Position numbers and translations under genes: made by a program. A stretch of 64,000 bases of DNA from Euwallacea fornicatus (Eukaryota > Arthropoda > Insecta > Coleoptera > Curculionidae): contig NC_089557.1 of NCBI RefSeq assembly GCF_040115645.1, positions 806,001 to 870,000 on the forward strand, read 5' to 3'. The notes below the pieces were generated by a model. It saw only the letters and a program-made list of their open reading frames with translations. It was not told the origin of the DNA and did no database searches. Within the stretch, counting starts at the first letter, position 1. Each line of letters begins with the position of its first letter. Of the stretch, positions 34,127 through 44,686 are shown one piece after another.

Positions 34127-35279
34127 TCAATAATCAAAGTTATATTCAAAATATGAAGAGTCAAAATTGTGAATCCTAACATAACCATCCTCTCCTCCTG
34201 AAGCATAGGATTTTCCATCTGGATGGAAAGCCACACTGTTAATTGGACCAAAATGGCCCTTAACCCGCCCAAATTCTTCCTCAAACACTAAATGGAAAAA
34301 GCGGGAGTCAAACTTTCCAGCTCTAGAACTCGTGGTTGTCACCTCCATGGCTTCTTGCCCTCCACCTACATTATGTGTTGATTACCTATTAATTTTTTCT
34401 ATAAATCACATTTATTACCTAACACCACATGCTCTAAAATGGGACTGATAGCAGCAGAATTAACAGGCCTCTCAGTTTTATAAGTTTTCAGTAACATTAG
34501 AGTTTCAGCATCAAAGAGCCTGGCAGTGTGATCTTTGGAGGCAGTAATAAACATTGTCGCATCTTTATTCCATTGCATATCATTAATTAAATTATCATGC
34601 TCCTTAACACTGTTGATTTTTTTGCCAGTCTAAACAGTATATTTGATTATTAGAATAAAATATTACAATAAAAATCCTTGCCTTAAGGTCCCACTGGGAT
34701 ATTTCTCCGTTTTCATGGCCAGTAATGACAGTCTCATCTAAGTTGTCCCACAACAAAGAAGATACCCTTGAATCATCAGCTGTAATTGGTATTCTTAAAA
34801 TTGGTTTTTGATGTTGGAAGCTGCTATCAATAGTCCTAACATCAATGATGAAAAGCTCGCAGGGCTGCTTCATAGCCCTATCAGTGGCATACACCGCCAT
34901 ATTGGCTGAGTAACTAAACATGCATGCCCTCACTGACGAACTTGTTTCAATATGGCCTGTTTCTTTGCCAGTCTCACAGTCCCAAACTTTGAAAGTATTA
35001 TCACCAGCCCCTGACATAAATTTTGTAGTGGTCCAATCGACATCAATGCACCACACAACTCCTTGATGCCCAATGAACGTCCCTAATCGCTCTCCATTGA
35101 GGGAGTACCACACGTTGGGTTTGCCGTCTTTAGAGGAGGAAAACAGGAGATCACCTTCTCGGCTATATTTGATTTGCGTTATGGAACGTTCATGTCCTTG
35201 CAATATTAAGGGTTTCTTGGGTGGAAAAAAAAGAGGCTTAATAGGGTGCGCTGAGTGCACGTAATGTAGGTCTTACCAT
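34127..35279 (-). CDS. eIF3i: Eukaryotic translation initiation factor 3 subunit I
   Basis: WD40 propeller subunit of eIF3, part of the 43S pre-initiation complex. Exons: 35277-35279, 34682-35215, 34419-34629 and 34127-34365, giving 328 aa (human 325). The first coding exon contains only ATG, followed at once by GTAAGA. The next exon opens KPLILQGHERSITQIKYSRE, matching the universal MKPILLQGHERS start, which decides the model. WD repeats include GTFIGHQGVVWCIDVDW, KVWDCETGKETGHIETSSSV, ITGHENGEISQWDLK and FGRVKGHFGPINSVAFHPDG with SGGEDGYVRIH near the end. The intron after QWDLK has a GC donor; the only alternative GT donor would leave a 37-nt intron. It shares a 394-bp divergent promoter region with mRpL38. 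Confidence 0.95.
34630..34681 (-). other. GC-AG intron in eIF3i
   Basis: Fifty-two-nt intron with donor TTAAG/GCAAGG. The only in-phase GT alternative leaves a 37-nt intron and inserts five to six extra residues. Confidence 0.75.
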
Positions 35280-35673
35280 GGTGTTGCTGGTGCTAGTTTT
35301 TTTTTTTAATATCTTTGGAAAAAACTAAAAAAATGTTGGGTGCATGGAAAACTGTGACGGAAATGAAATAATGCAGGGTTTTAGGTTAATTAATATCAAG
35401 GATGACAGCTACAAGTGACGTTTTTTTATAGTATTTGGATGTATGTGTCTGTCTCACGTTTTTTATACGTATTAGAAGAAAACAACCTTATCATAGCTCG
35501 GTGAAAGGCCAGTGAAACGATTGCAGCAAGAACTTGGGATATAAGCACAAAATAACCTCAAATTGTTTACTATTCAAGAATAAATAATTATTATTGAATA
35601 AATTTGTTATTTTACTATGAATTGAGTTAGAATTAATGAAAACTAACTAATATAAATATCGGAATACTCGAAA

Positions 35674-37162
35674 ATGTCCAATGTCTTATTGAAACTGCTC
35701 GCTCCAAGTTTGAGCCAGCAGAGTAGCTCGAGCTTGGCACTCTCTGTACGACATGGGCACCATTTGAGGGGAAAGCCCCCCGGGGTGGCAAGAACTCTGC
35801 AACAGAGACTAGAGGGTATCTATTATTTACCTAACTTACGAAAATCTGTGTTAAGATTGCAATGTTTAAAATTATTTAAATTTGTAAAGTCACTTCGCTC
35901 ACTTAAAACTCAATATTGTCCCCTCCAGAAATTAACTACAAAGACCCATCTCTTCACTACAAAGTGGATATTGGTCTTCCACCTCCTCAAATCCCAAAAA
36001 AGGCCCTATTAAATCAGCGACTTGAACACATGAAAAGTCGCAAGGATACAGACCTTGAGAGACTTGCTAGAAACCACAATTGTAAGTCATTTTAAGCAGC
36101 GCTTTTATGGTTCCTCAAAAATAACTCTCTGTACAGTGTTCATTGATTTGGAGAAATGCAATTCTGAGTGGCTTAAAACCGTTGGTCCTCAACACATCAG
36201 GCGAATAGCTGAGCATTATGGGGTATTTGAGCATCTTTTTGGGGATGCCTATTTCAATCCCCAAGTACCTTTAGAGATATTTTATGTCAAAGACAATGTT
36301 AAGTGTCCTGTGCATTATGGAAACATTCTTAAACCTGAAGATGCAGCACTGAAGCCTGAATTGACTTTTGAGAGTGATGATAGTAGCTTATGGACCTTAG
36401 TTTTAACCAATCCAGATGGGCACTTTCAGGATAACGATAAAGAATATGTCCATTGGTTTGTGTAAGTTTTATTGGTCATGGAGAGAGCTGTTGTTAATTT
36501 GTTTGAATTTTAGAGCTAATATTCCTGGGAATAAGGTGGATAAAGGGGAAGTGATAATCAATTATCTTCAACCTTTCCCCCCTAAAGGCACTGGCTATCA
36601 TCGCTACATATTTATTTTGTATAAACAGAATAGGAAGCTTGATTTCTCCAAGTATAAAAAGTCAGGTCTGTGCCATAATTTATCAGATAGAACGTTCAAA
36701 ACCTACGACTTTTATAAGTCCCTGCAAGACGATATCACCCCAGCAGGGCTAGCCTTATTTCAGTCCGACTGGAGCCCCAGTGTGAAGCAATTTTACCATG
36801 AAGTTCTAGGTTTGTTACAACTTTGCACACCTGCTAGCCTCGACACTAAACCTTTTTTTTTAGACATGGGAGAACCGATATTTGAATACGACTTTCCCGC
36901 CCCGTATATCCGTCCCCAACAATGGTTTCCCAAGAGGAGGCCGTTTAACTTGTACATGGACAAATACCGAGACCCCAAGCAAATCAACAAGGAATTTTTG
37001 TTGAGGAAGTTGAAGGAGGTTCATCCATTTAAGGCACCACCCGCGCCGCTGCCGTATCCGAATGCTAGTTACATTGAAAAGGATGTGCCCACTTGGCTCA
37101 AGCTGGAAATACGCAAGTCTTGGTTGAAGTGGGGGCGAATTAATGACATAGAAAAGAATTAA
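35674..37162 (+). CDS. mRpL38: Mitochondrial large ribosomal subunit protein mL38
   Basis: Mitoribosome protein with a phosphatidylethanolamine-binding-protein fold, located at the central protuberance of the large subunit. Exons: 35674-35815, 35929-36081, 36137-36461 and 36514-37162, 422 aa, phases closed. The N-terminal ~30 residues (LLKLLAPSLSQQ, VRHGHHLRG) are basic and serine-rich, fitting a mitochondrial presequence. Family stretches follow: INYKDPSLHYKVDIGLPPP, LERLARNH, HYGVFEHLFGDAYFNPQVPL, LWTLVLTNPDGHF, VHWFVANIPGNKVDKGEVI, YLQPFPPKGTGYHRYIFILY and FYKSLQDDITPAGLALFQSDW. These are the PEBP-like core signatures. A polyadenylation signal is at 37204. Divergent partner of eIF3i. Confidence 0.93.
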
Positions 37163-37203
37163 AGTGTTCGATGTTCAATGGTATTAGTATACAGAGGGTT
37201 CCA

Positions 37204-37209
37204 AATAAA
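37204..37209 (+). terminator. Polyadenylation signal of mRpL38
   Basis: AATAAA 42 nt after the stop codon, followed by a T-rich region. Confidence 0.6.
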
Positions 37210-38008
37210 TCTGTTACGCTTATATGGTACTATCACTTTTGCTCCCACGAATATCTCCTGCCATTTCCAACACCAATTTCCTGGTATAAACATTAATTCA
37301 CTTTTAAATGACCATAATCATTGCATGGCAATGTAAGCAACATAATAATTCGGTGATGTTTTCAATCGCTCGAAATTATGTCTCGTTGCCTATTGTGAAC
37401 CTTTGAACTTGCATACAATACGGGATTCTCAGGCCAAATAATTTTATGTTCTAGTCCGTTGTTTGAACCATCGCTCGACTGTTAACCACAATCGAAAAAT
37501 ACGTGTGGCGTTAAACTAGTTTCGGTTGGTTCTATCGGTCACTAGATCAATCACGTTTTATTGTCTGGAACATGTGGGTAAATAATGCAGAATTGAGATG
37601 ATTCTTTGAAAAACATTAGCTGATAAAATCGCTCGTTGCCTATTTTTGTTGCAAAGATAGTGCAGACCAGGTGAGTATGTTTACGCGAATATTAATTGCT
37701 AACTGGAACCATAAAATGGCTACCGTATAATGATAATGCTGGTAATTATCTGTTCGGAGTAGAGTGATTCATCTATTCTCTAAGAACTGCTTTTTTACCT
37801 CTAGTTGCTACAGACATCTTACTACAAATAAAACAACATTGTCGTCCACTTAAATTAACTGTTATCTAAAATTGTGAAATGCAAATACATTTCGCGCGTT
37901 ATCAGCATTCAGAATAAACATTTTGTGGCTTTCAACCAGCAGTTTCACTTTTGATTTAACCGAATCAGTGAATCTATTGACAGTCACGTTCCTTCTACAG
38001 TTCGTGCA
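37210..38008 (+). other. Spacer with probable noncoding first exon of the small membrane-protein gene
   Basis: A donor-like CCAG/GTGAGTATG at 37671 and an acceptor TTCTACAG ending at 38000 bracket a 330-nt candidate intron. The second side lies eight bases before the ATG at 38009. This suggests a 5' UTR exon somewhere before 37671. Nothing else recognised. Confidence 0.4.
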
Positions 38009-38719
38009 ATGGACAAAGAAACTGGCGAAGTCAATTATAAGTTTCAAGTTTCCAAAGATGCTGAGACGGGGGAGGAGGAGTACATAACTTACTGTCTAGA
38101 TCAGGAGACTGGAGAGAAGCAATATTACACGTTGGACAGGATATGCGAAAGTTTAAAGATGCCCAATCTCTTTAAAGTCAGTAGGTGAGCACCGACCTCG
38201 ACAAGAAGGCGACTATGGCCCTGGTGACCTAAATAACACTAAATTTGAGGGCTGTTCCTCTATGGCAATTTAACGTCATAATAGTTACTCTACACTAAAT
38301 CTAAACATCCCGGATATCTGCCCAATACATCCTGCATTTACCATCATGCTTTTCTCTGTAGATACTCCACTCATGTGACAGCCGTCGTAGGAAAACCCAA
38401 CACCAAAAGCTCCTCCAGTCGCATAGAATTCATGACAGCTATAGTCTTCCTCCTTCCCACCTTCATTCTCTTTACCCCCATATTGGGAATGCTAATTCCA
38501 ATTCTGGACATTATCCTACACAAGTGGTGTCACAAAAAGAACGCCAAGTTAAACAGTCAGGACATGATTTACTATAAGAGCCCGCTGCACATGATTCTGA
38601 AGGAGTTTTGCTCCGAATGCAGAATGGAGGAGGAGTGCAAAAAGATCGGGGAAATCCAGAACATAAGGAACAATAAGAGGTACTTTATGCAGGAGTCGTT
38701 GAGGAGGGTGGTGGCTTAG
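38009..38719 (+). CDS. Small membrane protein of unknown function
   Basis: I do not recognise this protein. Exons 38009-38184 and 38362-38719 join in phase to give 177 aa. The first 59 residues are acidic and tyrosine-rich (MDKETGEVNYKFQVSKD, YITYCLDQETGEKQYYTL). A basic-serine segment (VGKPNTKSSSSRIEF) follows, then one long hydrophobic stretch of about 27 residues from TAIVFLLPTFILFTPILG to PILDIIL. A cysteine- and lysine-rich tail ends it (CSECRMEEECKKIGEIQN). The hydrophobic part could be one helix or a re-entrant pair broken by prolines. No signal peptide. The splice junction with a phase-2 donor and an intact downstream frame argue that it is a real gene, not noise. Confidence 0.6.
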
Positions 38720-38943
38720 TTTAAAAGTATGTTACTTTCGTGTGAAATCGACATGTGATAAATTTGCATAAATAGCTTAATCTAATTAAATATATGTTTG
38801 TTAGTTTCGGTGAAATTGTTCATTACATTATCCCAATAAAAAGGATTTCAAAAAACGGGGACGCGTTTGTGTGTGTGTGTTTTTAATATATTTAATATAA
38901 AATAAACAATACCAATAAAATCTTGCAATATACACGAACAAAC

Positions 38944-41900
38944 CTATCTTAACTTGATAATCTCCCTTGTGGCTATGCGGCAGATCTCGTGAAAATCCTC
39001 GTTCAAATGGCTCCTCCATAGCTTGCTTCGGCCCCAAATCACCGCCGGGTAGTTGGGACTTTGAATACCTTGGAAAAGCCGAGCCAAAGCCCTGCCAGTA
39101 AACTGATTGTCTCTGTACATGCAGACCATCGTTTTAATGTCGCCAACTAGTTGCTCTTCGTTGGTTATGCTCCGCGATTTGATTTCTGAAAAAGAATATC
39201 TCTCAAATTTATCGTTGACGGGTTCCCCCATTGTGCCCACCTATGTCGGCCAAAGGATCTGCCGAATTAAAGTAATCCCTAATCTCCCTCTTGAGCAGCA
39301 TTCCGCTCCTTTCTTCATCAATTTCGAGGCACGATAGGTAACTTTTTTCCGAAGCTTGCTGCAGTACCTTTGAGACTGCATGCAGCTGTTTCAGGGCCTT
39401 TCTCTCCTGGTTTAGCACTATGTTGTGTAAAGTGTCTAAGGCCTCGTCTAGCCGCTCATCGGACAGGTTCCCTGGGGCCAGCAGTCGGAATCCCAATTCC
39501 GAGAATTCCACGCTTAAGTTTGAGCGTTTCGGTTGGTTATCGACTGTTTGAAAAATTGTGTAATTTCATGCAATCGTCGAGTAATCGATTTAATTACTGG
39601 AAATCCATTCGAGATTCTTTAATTGGTGCTTGCAGATGCCGCTCTCCCACCCCATGGCACTGGCCACATCGATCACAGGAAACTGAACGATATTATCCTC
39701 TTTTTGAGGATACAGCGCAAGGGCCATGGCCAGTGGAGGACAACCCTTCACGGCTTTACGAATCTGAACAGGTCCGCCATAAGAGACCACTTTGCAGGTC
39801 GTGTAGGCGGGATTCAGGAGCTCTAAATTTTAATTGTAAAATTCTCCTTTAGGTTGACACACGCATACGCACCGACATATTTGTTTTCGTGCAACTCCAA
39901 ATAACACAGCAAAGTGGAAATGTTCTCTTCGGTGATGTCCAAGGTCCGAACGGCTTGTTCAATGGAAAAAGCCACTTCATGTTTCGGGCAAACTTCCTTG
40001 CAAGAACACGGAATAAATATTTTTTGTAAAAGTTTGCGGATCACATGGCGATCTATAGAGTTTGCGTGGATGTGCCTCCGCAGCTCGTTTTCGTCTCTGT
40101 TCTATCAGTACAGACAGTTTTAGTACAATTTTTTTACAAACATGGAAAAATACCTGAGAATCTAAGAAAACGTGGCATTGAGCCGGAAGGCCGTCCCTGC
40201 CGGCTCTGCCCACTTCCTGAACGTAACTTTCGAAGCTATTAGGCATGTTAAAATGTATCACAGCTCTTATATCAGACTTATTTATTCCCATACCTGTTAA
40301 AGATATAAATATAAGCCCAAGCTATTTACCAAATCAAAACAGTGGACTGGGCATATTAGGTATTGCCGATCTCTTGACAAATTGACGGATAACGATTGCA
40401 TTAAATAACAAAAAGCACACCTAGTTGATATTGACCACGTGACTCGACCATAATGCGTTCATACCTAATACGAGCCAAACCCAAAATCAACACGTACCGA
40501 AGGCCACTGTGGCCACCACAATCCTCAACTCCCCCGACATGAAAGCTTTTTGCACAGTCCGTCTTCGCGAGGCCGATAAACCTGCGTGATAGGGCTCCGC
40601 TTGCAGATTCACCCTTTTTCGTTTCTAAAATAGTACTTTCTAGATTTCCTTCTTTGTTAAAAAATATTTTTTCACCTTGCTGCTCGATTCCTCTACTGCT
40701 TTCTCATTCTTCAAACTAGTCCTTAAAAATGCGGCGATTCTCTCGCATTCGTCCCGCCTAGTGCAGTAAACTATGATGCTTCTGCAGTCTTTAAATCTGG
40801 GAGAAAGTAACAAATTCAACAGAGCCCTATCCCTGTTTGCGTCTTTCGATACTGTCATGTAGAGATTGTCCGGCAAGGGAGTGTCGGTAATTATTCCTGG
40901 GTAAAATAACTATAATTCAAAGCTACTTAAGAGTGCCACAACCTGCCATTCAGTCCATCAGGGATTCTTAAGGACTCGACGATGCTCTCGCACGTGGCTC
41001 TAGTGGCGGTTGCAGTTAGACCTAATATAGTTTGCACCCCAAGACGCTCCCTCAGCACTCTGCAAATCAGTAGGTAACTAGGCCTGAAATTGTGGGACCA
41101 CTGCGAGACGCAGTGGGCCTCGTCAATGCAGGCGAAAGCTATGGGGGGCAGTTTGCGGAATAGGGCTCCAAAACCTGAAAGTTGGACATCAAAATCAAGA
41201 GTTGAAGATGGTAGAAGCCTGAATGGGACTTTAGGCGCAAGTGCCACCCCCGGAAGGAGTATCAACTGCAACACATATTCCTTTTTGCCTTACCTGATCG
41301 TTTTTCGCCTGCAACAATCGCTTCTGGCGATATCAACAGCACATTCAATTCACCCAGAGTGATTGCCTCCATGATTTTCTTCCTATGGGCCTCCGTTTGA
41401 TTCGTATGCAAACAGGCTGCTTTCAGAAAATTAGGAATTCCAGTGACCTGGTCTTCCATAAGAGATACTAAGGGGGATATCACCAGCGAAATGCAGGGCT
41501 CTCTTTGAGAGTACAAATAGGCTGGCAATTGGTAGCACAAGCTTTTGCCAGAGCCAGTGCTTAAGGTTACTAAAGTGGACTTTCCGGAAAGGATCCGCAT
41601 TACGGCCATCTCTTGTCCCCGTCTGAAAGACTTGTGACCAAATTTCTCCAAAGCTTCAAGTACTTCTTGGGGAGTGTCTAAAACACTCCCATCCTCCTTA
41701 AGGGCGTAATAAGGCGTCACAACTTTGACGTTATCCATATACTCTTGAACGTCCAGTTTTTTAACATGTTCCTCTAACTTGTCAATTTCTGCTACCAGCA
41801 AATCCTCATCAACATCATCAATCCATTCATCTTCCCCATTTTCTTCATCCTTTTTGAATGGAATTACTGGCTTCCTCACAAATAAACTGCTTTCTGAAGC

Positions 41901-44048
41901 CATTTTTGTCGCTTCCTCCAGTGAAGGCAAACCACATTCCTCCTCCTCCTCAGCTGCTAGAGGCAGCAATGCGTCCCCTTTAGTAGCTTTGCATTTTTGT
42001 GCAAAATGGCCTTCTTGACCGCAATTGAAGCATACCAATTTGCCTCCATCGCAGCCTCCCATGTCCATGTCAGGTCCATAAAGAGCCTTCTTTTTGCTTT
42101 TCCATAAAGATTTTTTGTACTTAGAGAAGTTATGGCCTTTCTTGCCTCTGACAAACACCTTTTTCCTGAGATTTATAGTTACATAGTTTTCGTTTAGATT
42201 GCCCAAGGCCATTTTTTGTTCCAGTTTATCTTTTGCTTGCTGTTGCTTATCTTTAATAAGAGTAATTTGTTCTGCTTTGGGACTGTTGACCTTTGGGTCC
42301 TTTAGCTTCTCTTTAAGTATGCTCTTGATGCTGCTATACCTCGAGGCTACAATTCGAGGCTTCACATTGTATTCTAACTCATACTGTTCTTCCTCATTTT
42401 TCTCTTCATGTGTTACAACAGATCTCTTAGCTGTTTTCCTTTTCTTCTTAGACGTAGCAGCAGCGCTGTTTTGTTTATTCTTTTCTCGATTGTTCTTTTT
42501 AGCTTCTGCAAATTCCTTAACATGTTTATGCTCTAACACATCAATCATATTCGAAGAACTATTCTTTTCTTTTGGGGTATACTCTGGATCCCTAGAATCA
42601 GTGTCAGAGGCAAATGGGTCCTCTTCCCCACTGGAGAGCTCCTGGAAACTGGCTTTTACTTTGTTCTTCCTGGAAGATCTTCGCAAAGATGGAGAGTCCT
42701 CCAATGGCTGAGTTTTTGATGATTTTTGGGCCTTCACTTTCTTACCAGCCTTCTTTGGGGCTTGCTTCTTTATTGCCTTACTAGTCGCCTCTTTCTCCGC
42801 AACTGATTCAGGTAAAACTTCTATTTTTGTGATGTTATCAGCTATATTGCTGGTGATGTTTTCTTTTACACTTACACTAGATAAATCAGTTACTAAATCA
42901 TCTTTAGTTGATTGGTTGAATGATTTATGAAGGTTAATTCTAAATTTCTTGGCTACATGCAAAGGTTGACTGCTCTTTAAGGCATCATTCTCCTCATCTG
43001 AGCCGCTTATAATATCATCACTATTATAGTCCAATTTTGTTCCTATACTTTCTACAGGTATCTGAGTTATTTTATGTGACGAGTGGCCTTCCAATGACAT
43101 GCCAGTATTTGCAGTCACCCTCTGGAGCCAACCAGTATCCACCTTCCTTAAAGTATGGTTTTGATGAGAGACACTATCAACTATGTTCAGGGGCAACGGC
43201 TGAGAAAAAATTTGCCCAATAGGGTCGAGTGGTTTACTTGGAAAGTCCAGCTTTTCCTTCTGTAAGCACTCAATAACATCCTCAGAGTTAAAAGTACATA
43301 AAGACCTGATGGGGTTAGCTACAGAAGATGAGTTTTCAAACCCACTGTCAGTGTTCTTTTTTTGCATTAAAGACAGTGATTTACGAGGATTTCTTTTGTG
43401 CTTAGTAAACTTTGAGCCACAAAACAGCTTTTTACTAATCGATAAAACAGGCTTCGACGGTCCTCTCTCCTTAGTTTCAGGACTCTCCAAGTCTACATTT
43501 TGCTTATTCAAATGACTCCCCCAAACCTCATCGGTTGCCTGGTTGTCTGAACAAAGGTGCACCAACGCAAAAGTATCAGCATTGCACCCACTTGCTTCAT
43601 CTGGGACTTCTTCAGTGAAATTGTCATTTGAAAGATGCAGTTGCGACAATGTATCTGGTTCGATGACAGCGTCTTGATGGCCCATTAATACAATGTCATC
43701 GTCCTCTAGTCCGTCTACATCCATAAAACTTTCTTCCAGAGCTGCAGTCTTCAGTTTAAAATATCTCCTGTAGGCATGACGCACTTCGGAAGGGGCTTCT
43801 CTGATATCTAGCTGGAAAGTGTTAGAGGGAAATAGTTGTGTAGGGTCTTGTAGGATTTATTTACTTCCTTGAAAAACATGCGAGAAACCAAGTGGTTCCT
43901 GGGTTCTACATAACAACAAAATGGATATTATTCTTACCTTGGACGGAACTCGTTTGTGGTTTTTGATGAATTGGTGCTCCCACACTTTAACAATATATTT
44001 GCATTTGTCGTATGTTTTCTTTACTTCTGGATTCTCTAGCAGACTCAT
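38944..44048 (-). CDS. RecQ4: ATP-dependent DNA helicase RecQ4
   Basis: 3'-5' RecQ helicase whose Sld2-like N-terminus helps start DNA replication; also acts in repair. Ten minus-strand exons: 43938-44048, 41294-43811, 40947-41174, 40676-40896, 40498-40624, 40154-40293, 39873-40101, 39598-39822, 39241-39543 and 38944-39185; 1447 aa, phases closed. The N-terminus (KVWEHQFIKNHKRVPSK, then EVRHAYRRYFKLK) matches the Sld2/RecQL4 homology region. A long charged linker leads to a CCHC zinc knuckle (CFNCGQEGHFAQKC, about residue 629). The helicase core has TGSGKSLCYQLP, DEAHCVSQWSHNFRP, LGLTATATR, IVYCTRRDECERIA and QEVGRAGRDGLPAQC. The RecQL4-type C-terminus includes NKYVELLNPAYT, MGWESGICKHQL, VEFSELGFRL and ARLFQGIQSPNYPA. 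The intron after exon 3 needs a GC donor. WRN and BLM are excluded by the ends. Confidence 0.95.
40897..40946 (-). other. GC-AG intron in RecQ4
   Basis: Fifty-nt intron with donor AATG/GCAGGT. The neighbouring GT gives phase 2 and an immediate loss of frame; the GC choice keeps DTPLPDNLYMTVS open. Confidence 0.75.
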
Positions 44049-44686
44049 TTTGTCGTGCCGAAATGCAAAGATTTGTGAAAATGGGCGTCACTTCGATATT
44101 AAAAGATGTTTATTTTCGTCGTGTATTTTTCTTGTTCATGAAAATTTCCCGCCAAATGTCGACTTTGACGTTACTTCTAACCTTATTTTAATGGGAGAGA
44201 AAATGCGCGTAAATCAATATCAGACAGCGATTGTGAAGTTTTGTTTTCTTGGTCCCCGTAAAAAGCAACAAGCAGAATAGAGAGGGAATGATGCTCCGGC
44301 TATCTGCGCAATGCCCTCGATCCACTAAAGCCATATTTAAATTAAATCTCAAGTTTTTACTAAGTTAACTGTTCCGCACTTAGCTGCAAACTCTATCAAC
44401 TATATCAAATAGGCTTTAAAATCGAAACTCAACTCTTTACACCCTGTATAAATTCCCTTAAACCCTGATAGGTAAACGACCGGGGAATCTATCGTGAAAT
44501 CACGCATCAACCAGCTTTGAAGAGCGCAGTGCTAGGCGGTGCTTAGCGTGTCTTCCAAAAATATATTTTCCTTCCTAGTAATTTTAAATGGGGATGAACA
44601 AACTTATAAAAGCCCTGAAAGTACATAAGCAGCCCCAGTAATAGTGCGACAGCATTTCAGCTACATTTCACGATATTTAGAAAGTT
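44049..44686. promoter_or_regulatory. Divergent promoter region of RecQ4 and SDCCAG8-like gene
   Basis: 638 bp separate the two start codons, which point away from each other. TATAAAA at 44605-44611 lies 76 nt before the plus-strand ATG and is a reasonable core-promoter element for that gene. No gene is called inside, although an open frame on the plus strand extends from the RecQ4 first exon to 44280 by chance. Confidence 0.45.

Noticed and set aside
38867..38880. GTGTGT run
   Set aside because: Short simple repeat of about seven units; not informative.
43921..44280. 119-aa plus-strand frame overlapping the RecQ4 first exon
   Set aside because: Antisense to a confidently identified exon, then spacer; no domain.
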